Shown here: positions 21,679 to 33,082 of the stretch, one piece after another
Layout of the letters: each line of letters opens with the position of its first letter
Numbering within the stretch: the stretch's first letter is position 1
Assembly (NCBI GenBank): GCA_037576215.1
Contig: JBANDB010000018.1
Coordinates: forward strand, 310,001-374,000
DNA from: Armillaria gallica
Lineage: Eukaryota; Basidiomycota; Agaricomycetes; Agaricales; Physalacriaceae
Length of the DNA stretch: 64,000 nucleotides
Direction of reading: 5' to 3'
Notes under the pieces: model-generated
Told to the model about the DNA's origin: nothing
What the model saw: the letters and a program-made list of their open reading frames with translations, nothing else
Database searches by the model: none
Position numbers and translations under genes: made by a program

Positions 21679-21897
21679 AGTAGAGCCCTCAGGCCTCATG
21701 CCGATAATGGTTATCCATGCTCGAGTTCCAAAACTACACATTCGAAGGTCAGGCTGCATCGATTTCCCAATTAGATGATTCCATGGCGTCACACTGGCAG
21801 GAGGTCGGCCTGTAGGCTTTCGATTAAAAAGGGAGAGAGCTCAGAGCTCTCAGCTGCTGTCAGTTTTGAACGTTGAACGTTGAGCGCTGAGCAAACA

Positions 21898-21914
21898 CAC
21901 GTGACTGACGCGTC
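21898..21914. promoter_or_regulatory. Composite E-box + ACGCGT motif upstream of F
   Basis: CACGTGACTGACGCGTC, 142 bp before the ATG of gene F. It differs from the site before gene B in a single base. The surrounding sequence is otherwise unlike the other two sites, so the motif stands out. Confidence 0.6.
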
Positions 21915-22055
21915 CTCATTAAATTAACGCGGAGACTGCCGAACTATACGCGGTTTCTTTCATCGCGTTCTACTTATTTCATTCAAGTTCAACGTTTTTT
22001 CCGACTTATTCATTCACTTGTCGCTGGCCGATTCTATATAATTTCCGTAATCCCA

Positions 22056-23489
22056 ATGGTTGTTGGGTGTTCCAAGTGTCATCGCGAAGCTCATAGGCCA
22101 GTTTGCACTCCCTGTGGTCAGTGGCTTTGATCCAGCATGCGCCCAACTCACTTTTGCTTGAAGGGCATATATATTGTATGCAATGCATTGCAAATCTTGC
22201 TCATGCTCAAGAACGTCGGGCACCCTTAGTTCAATGTTGTGCTTGCAATGCTCTGTTTGACCCCGGTGCGTTAGGTTGGGTTGGTGGATCATTGACATTT
22301 TCAATTAATTACACTCCAAATAGATCGTCATGAGGTGTGTGGCATCTACGTATGCGTCTCTCTATGTCACAACGCTGACATTCTTTGGAGGCATCCAACT
22401 CGTTATCATTCAGCATGCCGCGCGTCCGTGAAGTTTCCATACAGCCAATACAGGCGTTTTCAGATCTTAAGGCACGAGTAGCGCACCTCGAACAGCAGCT
22501 TTTTTCCGCGCAACAGCTTCAATCGATGGCTGAGGGTCGTCTACACCAGGAGGCGATCTCGAATCAGCGCCAGGTAGCCGATTTGAACGCCAAGATTTTT
22601 TGGTGGGAAAGCAAGAATCGAAACGATGTCGAACACCTTCGCATCGAATTGGAATCGTTGCATGATACCAACCGCAACCTGGGAGTTGAATGCCAAACGT
22701 TGCAGGGTCGTGTTTCGGCTTTGATGGCTGAAGAATCACTGGAACAGACGAAAAATGCGAGAATGGAAAACCATGTTCTGCAAACTGATGAAGCCAATCT
22801 TACTAATGAACTCAAACAAACAAAGTTTCAATTGGCGCGATCGGAGGCCAACACAGAGGACCACCAAAGGCATATGCATGCCTTACAGACATACCTAGAC
22901 ACCTACAAAGTGAGTGCGGAGAATGAAATTGAAACAGTCGGAACGTGGTTGAAGATGCAAATGGTAAGCTTTTCCTTGGAAATAACATGTGAAGGATTAC
23001 ACTGAGAGTATCGACTTTGCGATCTTTCAGAAGGACACCGAAGCACTACATGCAGAGAAGATTGCCTTGGAGGTCGAATGCCACAGCCTCAAGGCCCAAC
23101 AAGAGCGAGAGTTCACGGAAGGTGAAGAGACGAAGGCGAAGTTGGAGAAATTGGAAGCGGATGCTAAAACACTCAAGATGTGGATCTCGGAAGGAAACGC
23201 CATATTCGATAGGCTCAGGAGCGAGTTAGACCACCATCGCGCTAGCGAGGCCCGTTTGGAGACGACGAATACCCAACTGACCTCAGACCTCGATTCCGCT
23301 AAAAAAGAAATAGGCTTGTTAACGGCAAACAACGATCTAATTCTCCAAAATATTGTCGATCTTCGAAACCCTGACTCGAATCTTCAGGCGCGTCTCGTTC
23401 GAGAGGATTTGGAGTTCCAAGAAAGGCTCTTAGACTATGAGGAGATGGAAGTTGAGGATTTGTTGCTCGATGTTCAATCACATGGGTGA
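22056..23489 (+). CDS. RING-finger/coiled-coil protein F
   Basis: Exon 1 (ATG 22056) reads MVVGCSKCHREAHRPVCTPC; after an intron (GTCAGT...GAAG) exon 2 gives HIYCMQCIANLAHAQ and CCACNALF, completing the eight RING ligands (the last pair is CAC rather than PTC). The 11-nt microexon (22324-22334, ATCGTCATGAG) codes D-R-H-E. Then follow a Ser-rich linker and a coiled coil (FSDLKARVAHLEQQLFSAQQ onward), one more intron (GTAAGC about 22962 to TTTCAG 23031), and a second coiled-coil part ending in a shared C-terminus (LLTANNDLILQNIVDLRNP, QERLLDYEEMEVED). Predicted RING E3 with long coiled coil, a TRIM-like order without a B-box that I can see. Confidence 0.7.
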
Positions 23490-23836
23490 TTTGATATAGG
23501 CACTGTGTTCATATTCTGAATGCTGAACGGCCTGGTCAAAGGGACTAGCTGTCTGACAGGCATCTCCCCTTTCTTCGACTTCCGCGGTATTTAGGTCTTA
23601 TCCCACTCCAAGAATCTTACAATATATACAACCAAGGTTGTGCTCGTTCCTGGATGAGAATTTTCTTGGTTAAATCAAAATATTCGCGAGCGGCTGTTAC
23701 GTTAGGAGCGACGAGACTATGACCAGCGACGCGTGACGGCCCGCAAATACACTTGTTAGAATTTCCCAATAAGTATCGGAAACCTGAGCAGCACAGTACG
23801 ACTGCGTTGTGGATCGGCTTGTGGACAAGAAAGGCT

Positions 23837-23868
23837 CCGCGGAGGCAATCGGCAAGCGCGAATAGGGG
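23837..23868 (+). promoter_or_regulatory. Shared upstream block, copy 4
   Basis: CCGCGGAGGCAAT (23837-23849), 10 bases and GAATAGGGG (23860-23868), 180-210 bp before the ATG of gene G. No membrane-protein gene lies on the other side here, and the GAAACTGAAACG part is absent. ACGCGTGAC, half of the composite motif, lies at 23729. Confidence 0.55.
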
Positions 23869-24048
23869 CACATTATCTGATTTGTGCCACTGATGACTGG
23901 ATCTTTGTGCAATGTGAACCAACAACGGAATACAAAGGTACTCATCTCACGTGGCCGTCGCGTCATATATAAATTAGGCAGATCGCGTTGTCGCCTTCTT
24001 TCATTCAACTTGCTCGAACTCATCCCCTCAGCCTATTCATTCCAAAAC

Positions 24049-25658
24049 ATGACTAGTCAATATCAATGCTCCAAGTGTCATTCCGAGCCTCTGGACCCCG
24101 TCTGTACGCCATGCGGTAGGTGATACTCTTTGGGAATTATGGACGAGGGCATCGGTTAACTCTTTCTTTCTTTGATACTTCAGGCCACTTGTACTGCAGC
24201 ACGTGCCTACGGGGCCTAACTGCTCAAGACCGCGTACCCTCCATGTGTTTCTGTAGCGTCTGTCAGGCTTTCATTCTATTCGGTAAAGGTCTCTTCGTAA
24301 TAAGACCGTCCAAATGATTGATAGAAAACAAAAATACAGATCTAACAGATGATAAGGTGCGCATCTTGAGTTACCTTGGAAACTCTATTAATGCTAAAAA
24401 CGTGCTACAGATACCCTCAGAATGGCTAGTCACGAAGAGCGTTCGCAGGATATTTCCAACGCCGACAGCGACATCTCAGCAAACCCCTGGAAAGAGTTCT
24501 ACCTCGCCTTCAGACCAGGCGAGTTGCGACGAGAAGACAATCGTCAATCTACGCAAGGAGCTTCAAATTATGTCTAAGCGGATGACCGACTCGAAGGCCG
24601 ATATTTCGCAGCTGCAAGCTACGAACAAAGAACTATCGTCTAAACTGCAGAGTTGTCAGACCGAGATTAAGTCTGTGACGACAGAGATCAGCAACTTAAC
24701 GGAGAGGTTGACGATCTCGAAAACCTGTGCCTCGCTACTGGAGGAGGAGAAGGCTAACATTTCCGCGAACTTGCGATCGCTGAGAGCCGATCTCGAGTCG
24801 CTAAAGACTACCACAGACATTAAGATTGTACAGCTCGAAGGGGAAAAGAGGAGCCTCATTGACCAGAGCGAGAAAAGCAAGGCGGATCTGGATGAATCCC
24901 AGAGGACGGTGAAGAACCTAGAGCAGCGCGTTGGACAGTTGCATAAAGAATTCGACGAGCTGAAAACGGAATCCGAACGGAACTCAATTGAACTCAATGC
25001 TGCGCTGACGAACTGCCAGAACGACGTCATAAATTTCGAGAAAAGCAAAGATGAATTGGCGAAGGAAGTGGAGACATACAAGACCGCATCCGCCTCACTC
25101 CAGAAGAAAGTGTTACTTCTGGAAACCAACAGAAACCTTTTGATCGAGAAGGTCATTGCTCAACGGAAGCAGTTAGCATGCCCTAAGAACAATCAAGCGG
25201 AAAAGCCTGAGTAGGTGTCCACCAATATTGTTGGTCGTCGATATGCGCTGACGCTGAGTTCATCGTTGTAACAGCAATTCCTCGTCGGGAGTGCCCATTT
25301 CGAATACGAAGCAAGCGCAAGACTTGGCCCCAGGCACTGAGTCGGTGGATGGGTCGGACATACCGACCGTAGTTGAGCCGTTTGTCAAGGTATCCGGCCA
25401 CTCCGAGGGTACCGATTCGCCTTTCGTTGTCCTATCTGTTGCGCCGCAGGAAATTGGAGGTGAGTAATCGCCATCTGATTCTAGTTGTGACCATTGAATC
25501 CGTCTTTTTTCCAAGAGACCTCTGATACGACGATGACCGAGTCAAATGACGAGACCGAGGAATCTGGAACCGGAGAATGGAAGGTCATTCGCGCCCTTAG
25601 AGGCGTGAAAACCGTGATCGCTGATAGTGCTTCAGAATTTCGGGTAGTTCAGTGGTGA
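24049..25658 (+). CDS. RING-finger/coiled-coil protein G
   Basis: Exon 1 (ATG 24049) reads MTSQYQCSKCHSEPLDPVCT, then PC; exon 2 gives HLYCSTCLRGL and a final pair CSVCQAF, so a RING with somewhat altered C-terminal half. The small exon is 17 nt here (24340-24356), six bases longer than the 11-nt microexon of its relatives but with the same phases. The next exon encodes a ~220-residue coiled coil (IVNLRKELQIMSKRMTDSKA to SLQKKVLLLETNRNLLIEKV). Two more introns (donor at 25213, and GTGAGT near 25461) join an acidic, Ser/Thr-rich tail that ends with WKVIRALRGVKTVIADSASE and a stop at 25658. A shorter reading stops at 25214; the spliced tail stays open and protein-like, so I prefer it. Confidence 0.65.
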
Positions 25659-26030
25659 AGCCTCGTATTTGTATGTTTGTGTCCATGTAATCGTGCTTTG
25701 GGATAGAATTCGCGAGTCGTTAATGCGTCGTAGCTCCTTGAAAAGACCAGAAGAAAACAAGAAGAAAAACTGTCGATGGCGGTGGTGGTAAGTGGACATC
25801 GGATATTTGTAGAAGCGTGGCCTGTCGGCAAACCGGTCCGCCTCGCCCTTTTCTTCCAAGTGCACCTTTTCGGCGTTCCTCCACGTTCACAGCAATGGAC
25901 TGGCTCTGACCTTATCTTGTCGTTGCAGGGACCGCGCAGAGGGACCACTGTACAGGATAGCCAGCTCGCTTCTCCCCTTGTTTTGTCCTAGTTTTTGGGA
26001 GGCTGGTCTTCCTGCCTCCCACCTTCAACT
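25659..26030. other. Intergenic, no gene seen
   Basis: Spacer between gene G and the relic H; short frames only. Confidence 0.45.
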
Positions 26031-27242
26031 GTCTGCAAGTATATCGTGCAGTATATGCATTTCCGTTCTTACTCCGCCTTTGTGTGCTCCATGCGGTAAG
26101 CTACTGTACAAGTCCCAGGAGTTTTGCAGCACTCAAAGCCCTTTCAGGTCATGTTTTCTGTTTAGGTGTCGCTGGGATATCGTGGCGACAGCCAGTATTA
26201 CCAATGGAAGTGCATTAATTTCCGAAACTACCGTCCGGAAATTAGGGATGAATCATGCCCTAACTATAGGATAGTCTTCGTTGACGGTCAGTTCATCGTT
26301 TAGTGGCTCTTCCACACCCGTATTGATGGGGAGGCCCCTCCGATAGATTTCTTCATCATATGTGATGTGAATCCAAATACGTCGAAATCAGTAACCAGTA
26401 TTCAATTACTTTTCCTTGATCTCTCGTCCGAACTCTAGGATCTTGAAATGACCCAGCGAGAGAAACCTTTGGCGAGCTCCGGTCGGGGTGCGAAAGAAGA
26501 AAGGCCAAAGTTTTCAAAATTCAAGCAGTTCTACATGACATGAAAGCGCAAAAAATCGGGAATCAAACTGCAAACGTAGCAGTGCTCAATGTATGACATG
26601 CATGCAAGAAGCTGAGCGGGACTTGACGATGGCTCTCGAACGATCGAAGTCTGAATCTACCTTACTGAACAATAAGCTCGGATCTGCGGGGCGATATTCT
26701 TTGTGCGTTTAACTGGGAGATGCTGAATTTTCAAAACGAGACAAGGAATTGGAGCACCAGCCGTCCATTCTTCAAAATGACTACCAAAAGGCCTGTCACC
26801 ATAACAGGATCTCGTCGGACCGAGTCTTACAGTCAGAAGTTGAGGGTAACCGAACTGGTGGTAGCAATTTTACAAACAACAGAGAGTACTGCATTCTTCC
26901 ATCTCTAAATATATGCGCTATCATTGTTTATTTGCATCACTAGATGAAAAAGAAGGTTCTCGCATTACTCGAAATGCTTCTCCCCACCGAGAGAAGTCCC
27001 GCTCACCACGGTGTAACGAACATCTCGAACCAATGTCGATCACAGGTCAAGAAGCTGAAGTGATCCCCGAGAGTCGTCCCCTCTCGCGGAGCATGGAGAA
27101 GGCCGACCTCACGCACAAAAGGCAAGCCAACTCGCGTACTTCCCAAGAACACGAAGCTCACAGAGGTCAGACGTCGCTGGTAGAAGCAACTGTACCCGGC
27201 TTCTCTTCTGACGCGCGCGGTAGAAGGTACGCACGCAGGTAA
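26031..27242 (+). pseudogene. RING/coiled-coil relic H
   Basis: Starts with SCSICISVLTPPLCAPC (about 26044-26094), an intron at the usual place (GTAAGC...TTCAG) and HVFC, that is CX2CX11CXHX2C, but then the frame runs to a stop without the remaining cysteines. Further on are pieces of coiled coil in different frames: EAERDLTMALERSKSESTLL (about 26600-26660) and DKELEHQPSILQNDYQKA (about 26735). No continuous gene can be built, and no start codon lies at the expected place before SCSIC. A dead eighth member of the array. Confidence 0.55.
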
Positions 27243-27922
27243 CCGGTTTCGAGGGTGTTACTTATCACTCGCTAGTCTGCAGAATTCCGAAGCATTCCAC
27301 TTTCGAGTATTGCAAGAGAGAGAGTTGCCAGCATGCAGACTTGAGGAGGGAGAAAGATGTGAGATTATGAAGCCGGAGATCTTTTGCAACTGGTCCTTAT
27401 TCGCTGTAAAAGGTACAAAGCGACAAGCCAAGTGTCGAGTAGATCGGAACACTCCGTTTGTATTCATTTGTACATACAACATTCCAATAACGTCAGCCTA
27501 CCAACGAGTACCTTTTTAGAGAGCAAGAGTATGTACAGAGGCCTAAGAAATGGTTAGTACGGCAACGACCAAGTCCGAGTAGAACTGCTTACAATACACG
27601 ACCTTTACGAACCCTGGTTACGGAGAGAATGAACGCCAAGCCACAACCATGTCTGCGACGTGCGCATTAGCAGAAGAGCGAAATGAACACTGGATTACGT
27701 TACGTTTTTATAATGTACAAGGAACCAAGCCAGCCAAAAAGAATGTGGGGGGGAATGAACGAGAATAACACTCTGCGGCAAAATCAGAACCAATGAAAGG
27801 AGGGGCGATATTGGAGACTCACTTTGTAAAGAAAGATGGTATGCATCGTGCATAATGGATATCTGCAAAGACAGGTGGTAAATAGGAAGAAGCCCAGGTG
27901 ATAGCAGAACGCGTACAATTTA
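27243..27922. other. Intergenic, no gene seen
   Basis: End of the RING island and 3' flank of the cellobiohydrolase gene. Nothing recognisable. Confidence 0.5.
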
Positions 27923-29342
27923 CTAGAAAGTGGAACCGAGGGGTCCGTACTTGATGTTGGAGTAAACAACTGATGCTCCGGCGTTCTGGGACTCGACATC
28001 GGGGGGAGCACCAGAGGTTGTGGCACAGGGTCCACGAGAGATACCGGGCTGGGAGGCATCGGCGTCAGTGGGGTAGTCACTGTCGAGCCACAACATGTTG
28101 ACGGCATGGTCATCCCAGATACTCATGACCAATGCCATTCCAGCTTGGAAAGCATCACCCATGGCTGCGAGTCCACCCCTCTGCTCGAATGAGTTGGTGT
28201 CGCCGAAGAGCGTCTTCTGGGCGTTACAAAAGTTGTCCGTGATGGAGTTGTACGCGCTGATGCCGGAAAAGTCTGCTGCCGAGTTCTGGATAACTTTGCC
28301 GTTCTGGACGTAGATCCTGCGAATCTCGACGAGGTCTCCCGATGTGGTGTTGTCGGAGGTGATGAATTGAGTGACGACGGTGAACTTGGAGTTGGTGTTG
28401 ACGGTCAAGCCGGGCCCGTAGAAAGTCTCGTCTCCCATGCGCCACGAGTTGAAGTCGCAGCCATCCTTGTCACAAACTCCGTCGTATCTCGCGTCGCCGT
28501 CACCGCAAGCTGTGCCCTCGCACCTAGTTTGACCGGTAATGCCAGAGCAGACGTGGGGGGTGAAAGCCGCAGCCTGCGAGTTAGCTTCCCAGACGTCCAT
28601 CTCGTTGCAGCATGTGCCATAATACCCTGTACCTGCATTGACGTCGTTGGGTGAAGCGGTCCAGTTTTGTACGTTGGCCTATAAGAATATTAAGTCGCTA
28701 TGGACAAAAAACATAAAATTAGGCAAGTACCTGTCCGTTGATGAACTTGATGTCGTGAGGACACTGAGTATCACAGTAGCCCGTTCCATACTTGGCACCA
28801 GCCTTGTTAGTGGAGTATTTCGATTTACCACCGTCAGCGTCCATCTGCACGAAATACAAGGCACCATTCAACCCGCAAGGCAGGTTAGACACGTCGACGT
28901 CGAAAGTGAACTCCTGGTTCTTCATATTGAACATGTGGTACGTGTTTTCGTCATCGAGCAAGTAAACACGGCTACCAATATTGGTATTGGCAGTTCTTGT
29001 GACGAACTTCAATGTCAGTGCGTTACCGCTGGTCGTGATACCATAAGTGCCAGCGTAGTCTGCGCCTTCCAAAGCACAGTTGGCAGTGCAGGTAGCGACG
29101 TTGGGACAGAGGGTGGAGTCCCACTCGTTGCCCGTGTAGCAGTTGGTGTAGCCACTGGTGCTGTGGAGCCAGCGCCAGTTGGAGTCGAGAACGACTGACT
29201 TGGACTGCGTTGTGCAGCTGCCGCCAGCAGAGCATTGCTGGACGGTGAGCGTGGGATGGGTTTCCGCCGTGTAGGTGCCGACCTGCTGGCCGCGGACAGA
29301 TCGAAGGAGGGCAAAGACGATGATAGCTGCCGTGCTGTACAT
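27923..29342 (-). CDS. GH7 cellobiohydrolase (cellobiohydrolase I type), no CBM
   Basis: Two exons, 29342-28731 and 28678-27923, with a 52-nt intron; 455 residues. A signal peptide ([20 protein letters not shown]) precedes the mature start QQVGTYTAE. The catalytic motif NEMDVWEAN (the nucleophile E, D and acid/base E of the E.D..E motif) is in exon 2. There are many conserved Cys pairs ([32 protein letters not shown]). The [20 protein letters not shown] region and WLDSDYPTD are typical of cellobiohydrolases rather than GH7 endoglucanases. It acts outside the cell, releasing cellobiose processively from cellulose chain ends. The protein ends KYGPLGSTF without linker or CBM1, as in many basidiomycete paralogs. 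The start was chosen because it gives the signal peptide; 17 extra codons upstream are not needed. Confidence 0.95.
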
Positions 29343-32300
29343 TGTGTTTTGCAGTGCTGAGAGGACTGGTGAGAATTCCAACACAAGAGGCATCTTTTAT
29401 ATACCACTCTCTTCGGAGAAAGTTTGGAGATGAATGAGGATGCTCAGGAGTCACTGAAAGCCCACTAACCCGACCACAGACAGGAGAATAATTGATCACG
29501 TCGTTTGCTACCGGAAACTCTTCGGTTTTTGCTAAACATCAAGTTTCATCATCGAGTTCACAAGACCCAAGCTACTTCAGATTGCCGAGAAGCTCCCGAT
29601 AGCAAGTGACCCGTGCTGCTGCGCAGCATCATGTAAAGGGTACGGGAGAGTCCTTGTCACTCGAAAACACTGGTGTCTATCTGAAAAAAGTGAGCAAGGC
29701 TGTCTAAAACGAATGGCGTAGAGCACCTTCAATGAATGCCAAGTGCTTAGACCAGTCATCGCACCTTAAAAGCGCGACGCGATCGGTTAGAAGATGATGT
29801 CAGGACAACTTCTAAGTTTAGGCACTGAATTGAGTTAAAAGAAACTGAGCTTCTGGTTATACTTAGCGTCTCTTCAATCCACGAATATCCCGTTTTCGGT
29901 GGTTAGAGGCGTTTCTAGACCTGCGTCGCCGTCACTAATGGCAAGCGACCAGCAATAATGGCAGTAAAGAGGCCGTGGACCAAAGGTACATTAATCCGAG
30001 GGTGGGAAGAAAGTATCAGGATCACACGGAAGATTTTCTGACGCTCCAATTCGAGTGAACTCGGGGCTTCCCTGAGGCTAATGGCAAATCGACGGAACCC
30101 AAATCGCCGCGTAACCAGACATCTGACAGAATGAATTATGCAGGCGCCAAATTTCCGCCCCTGTGAAGTCAGACCAAGCCAGATTGCTCTCCGAAGTGCC
30201 TTGGAAGTTGCGGATTGGTGGTCGTTAATTGAGTCCGGTGAAGGCACGTGAGCGTAAACCGGCCCGACTTCCCGGCCCGTGGGCGAAAACTTTGCTTGGC
30301 CCCGTTACCCGTACCACTGGTAGTTTTTCCGTCGGCCCTGTTCTACTCCACTGATGCCGACTGATATACTAGACGACGGGTACGCGACGTTTGGTTCTGA
30401 TAACAATGGACCAGGTGGAGAGTCAACGGACAGAATCTGAACCCTTTTTGTTCATACGGCGTGTCCTGAAGGTGACAACTTTTCGGATGCTTGTACTGGT
30501 GTGCTAAACGCTTGTGAAGTTCCGCGAGCCTGGGGGGACTCTAACAAGGACGTCGTGAACTGTAGGTGATTGAATTCTACCCTGGAAGCGGACTTGATCC
30601 TGCCGCTTATGGACTTTCTTTTAGGCATGGAGCGACGGAGCGTGGGCTGGCACCTTACCCAGATGCCCTCTAACCAACTCCCTCAAACGTGGTTCGATTG
30701 ACCCATTGTCTTTCTTGCACGGCAATCGACCCATCGAAGTCCTATTGATGGTTAAGCGTTTAAGTCAACACACTATCGCGGCCGATGGCGTTTTGCAAGG
30801 CACTCCGCCTTTTCTCTGGGGCCAATGCACCGATGTAGCGGTCACCTATGGGGTCTTCATAACCGTGTTACACACCTCAATTCCGACGAACAGATAGATA
30901 TTGAATGTGCGCCTACGTTGAGTCGTGCTGTTAATTGACTATTTTTTGACAGGCCCTCTTACTTAGGTGTGCATTTTTTTCCCGAAAAGAATGTCAGACC
31001 TCCGTCTACTCACCTTCTCCCGCCTGGGGCTCAGAGCGCTTAGCTCTGCGCAAATTTGTTCGGCTCTCCAACACCGAAGTGTTTGAACTGACTTACCATC
31101 CGCATGCATACCCACCGGTCGTCCCCGACAGGTAAACTGCTCGCTAAGTCTGTCGTATACACGTTATGAAGAAAGTCCAGAATGTTTTGATCCGTCATAA
31201 TCCCTTCGACGTGTACGCATATGGCTCATGGGACATAAGCGCATGAGCGCACCCGTCGACACGTACCCCGATTGATATTCGAGTACGACAGGTGGTTAAT
31301 CTTGGATGGTGATAGTTGCGGCTTGACGACTTACTGACGCAATTCTTCAGTGACCTCCATTTTTTTTTCGTGATTCTTTTCGTACCAGAATGATAAAGGA
31401 CACTAGAGTCACGATTAGAGGTGCTGTACGGGTCCGGCAACCATAGTGAAGACATTTGACACCTGTTGTAGGTCTGTTCTTCTGGTATTCTGAGGGCATG
31501 TACTCAACATCCTCGTACTGAGCGTGAAAGTCAGCCCAGTTTCACATCTGTCGCTGTCGGATTCGGTTGATCATACCGTTTTGTCGGCTTTGAACATTTC
31601 TCTTTGCGCTTGCATATTTTTTTGCTTGAGCTCCACATCTTGACTCGCTCAACATGTGGGCCTACCTTAAATAGCCTTGTTGGGGAGGGTTTCCAGCCGA
31701 CACATATCCTCGTTACATATTCGCGTCGCTGGCACAAGGACGAGGACCCCCAACTGTCTGTTGCAATCATTGTTTCAGACCTCGCGTACTTGAAGAACAC
31801 ATCTATTCATTAAGACCACCCTTACATCTGCCAAAACTTATATTTTTATTCTTCGCAGAATTTTTTGACAGAACTTCCCGGCGGTTCATGTCGAATTCTA
31901 ATGCGAATACCGCTCTTGTGGCTCTGGGCTTACGGATTCAGTTTAAGGATGGGTGCTTGGCGTCGGTTTTGAAATGACATGGCGACCGTACATGTCACCC
32001 AAGGGCGGGAGTGCGCGGCTTGACATTTAGGCTCGGGATGAAACATTCAGATGGCTCGGATTTTCGGACCGTATGGGCTATTGAACGCTCCTCATATCCG
32101 GTCCGTAACCTTCTGAATACCCTTTTCTATTGTGTTCTCAATATGATCGCCTCGCAGGTTCGGAATACGGCCAATTAAATGATTGCCAGCTGTTGCATCG
32201 CTAAAACAAGACTGGGAGCGCTAAGGATTACTAGCGCTTAACCCCGTACGATCAAGCTCTCAACGCACTACGAACGATAAGTAAGCCTCGGACAGGTCAC

Positions 32301-32595
32301 CTGGGCCAGAGTCGATGGGCCTAGACCGTTGGATGTGCCACAGGAAACTCGAATACTGCGTTGTGAAGTAGCGGTGGCCTCACGGTCTTCTGGCAGACCC
32401 GGCTGTAAGAATTTTCCAAATTCGTCTGGAGTGTACAGCCACTCTATCGATCACGGAGCAAACCGGACTTATGCATGCCGGATCACACCGCCGCTTGGTG
32501 AACCAGGTGCCTTGAAGTTGAAATTACCTGATTATGACAGTCAAATCAGTGAAGAAATAATGTCTAGGTATCCGGCCTGTTAATCGCGTTCAACG
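29343..32595. other. Long gene-poor region
   Basis: 3.2 kb without a supportable gene, beginning with the cellobiohydrolase promoter. Frames are short on both strands; I found no terminal repeats, tRNA or domain. Confidence 0.45.
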
Positions 32596-33082
32596 ATGAA
32601 CGGTGGAGTAAATCACGAAGTCGGTATTTTGATTTCCCACTTCCTGATCATGAGTGCAAGGTAGGCTTCCATTTATCTTAATTATATCTTATACGCTATA
32701 ATCTCTCAGTTTTGATAATTTGATCGTTGAGAATGCTCGACCATCACAGTCCCACGGTTCAACAATCTACCGTCGTCCGTCAGGTCCAAGCAACAGCATG
32801 ATGAACGTACATACACTACGACTATCGGACAAGCGGGAAAGTGCCATATCGTCATGTGTGCATGCTGCTGCTTACTATTTGTCTGGCCAACGTCGTGGGA
32901 CTGCCCTTCCATGTTTACAAGCTACACCATCGTTCGGAGTCAATGTACCTGATGGATATTATGCCTGTCCTTGTGAATGTTTACTGACCCCAGGTTGGTG
33001 GAGACGTGCTCTTCCATATGACTTGCTTCCACGGCACTGCCCACTCGGACTAGTACTCATCTGGCGTGTCTTCAGTGACTGA
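32596..33082 (+). CDS. Hypothetical two-exon gene (weak)
   Basis: ATG at 32596 opens MNGGVNHEVGILISHFLIMS; a 49-nt intron (GTAGGC at 32661 to CTCAG 32709) joins a 124-codon exon reading FDNLIVENARPSQSHGSTIY and ending LIWRVFSD. The phases fit (65 nt, then an AG|T codon). No domain or family recognised, and composition does not clearly mark it as coding. It may be chance, part of a longer gene or a relic. Confidence 0.2.

Noticed and set aside
28367..29198. Long plus-strand frames inside the cellobiohydrolase gene
   Set aside because: They are antisense shadows of a clear GH7 gene with high G+C third positions.
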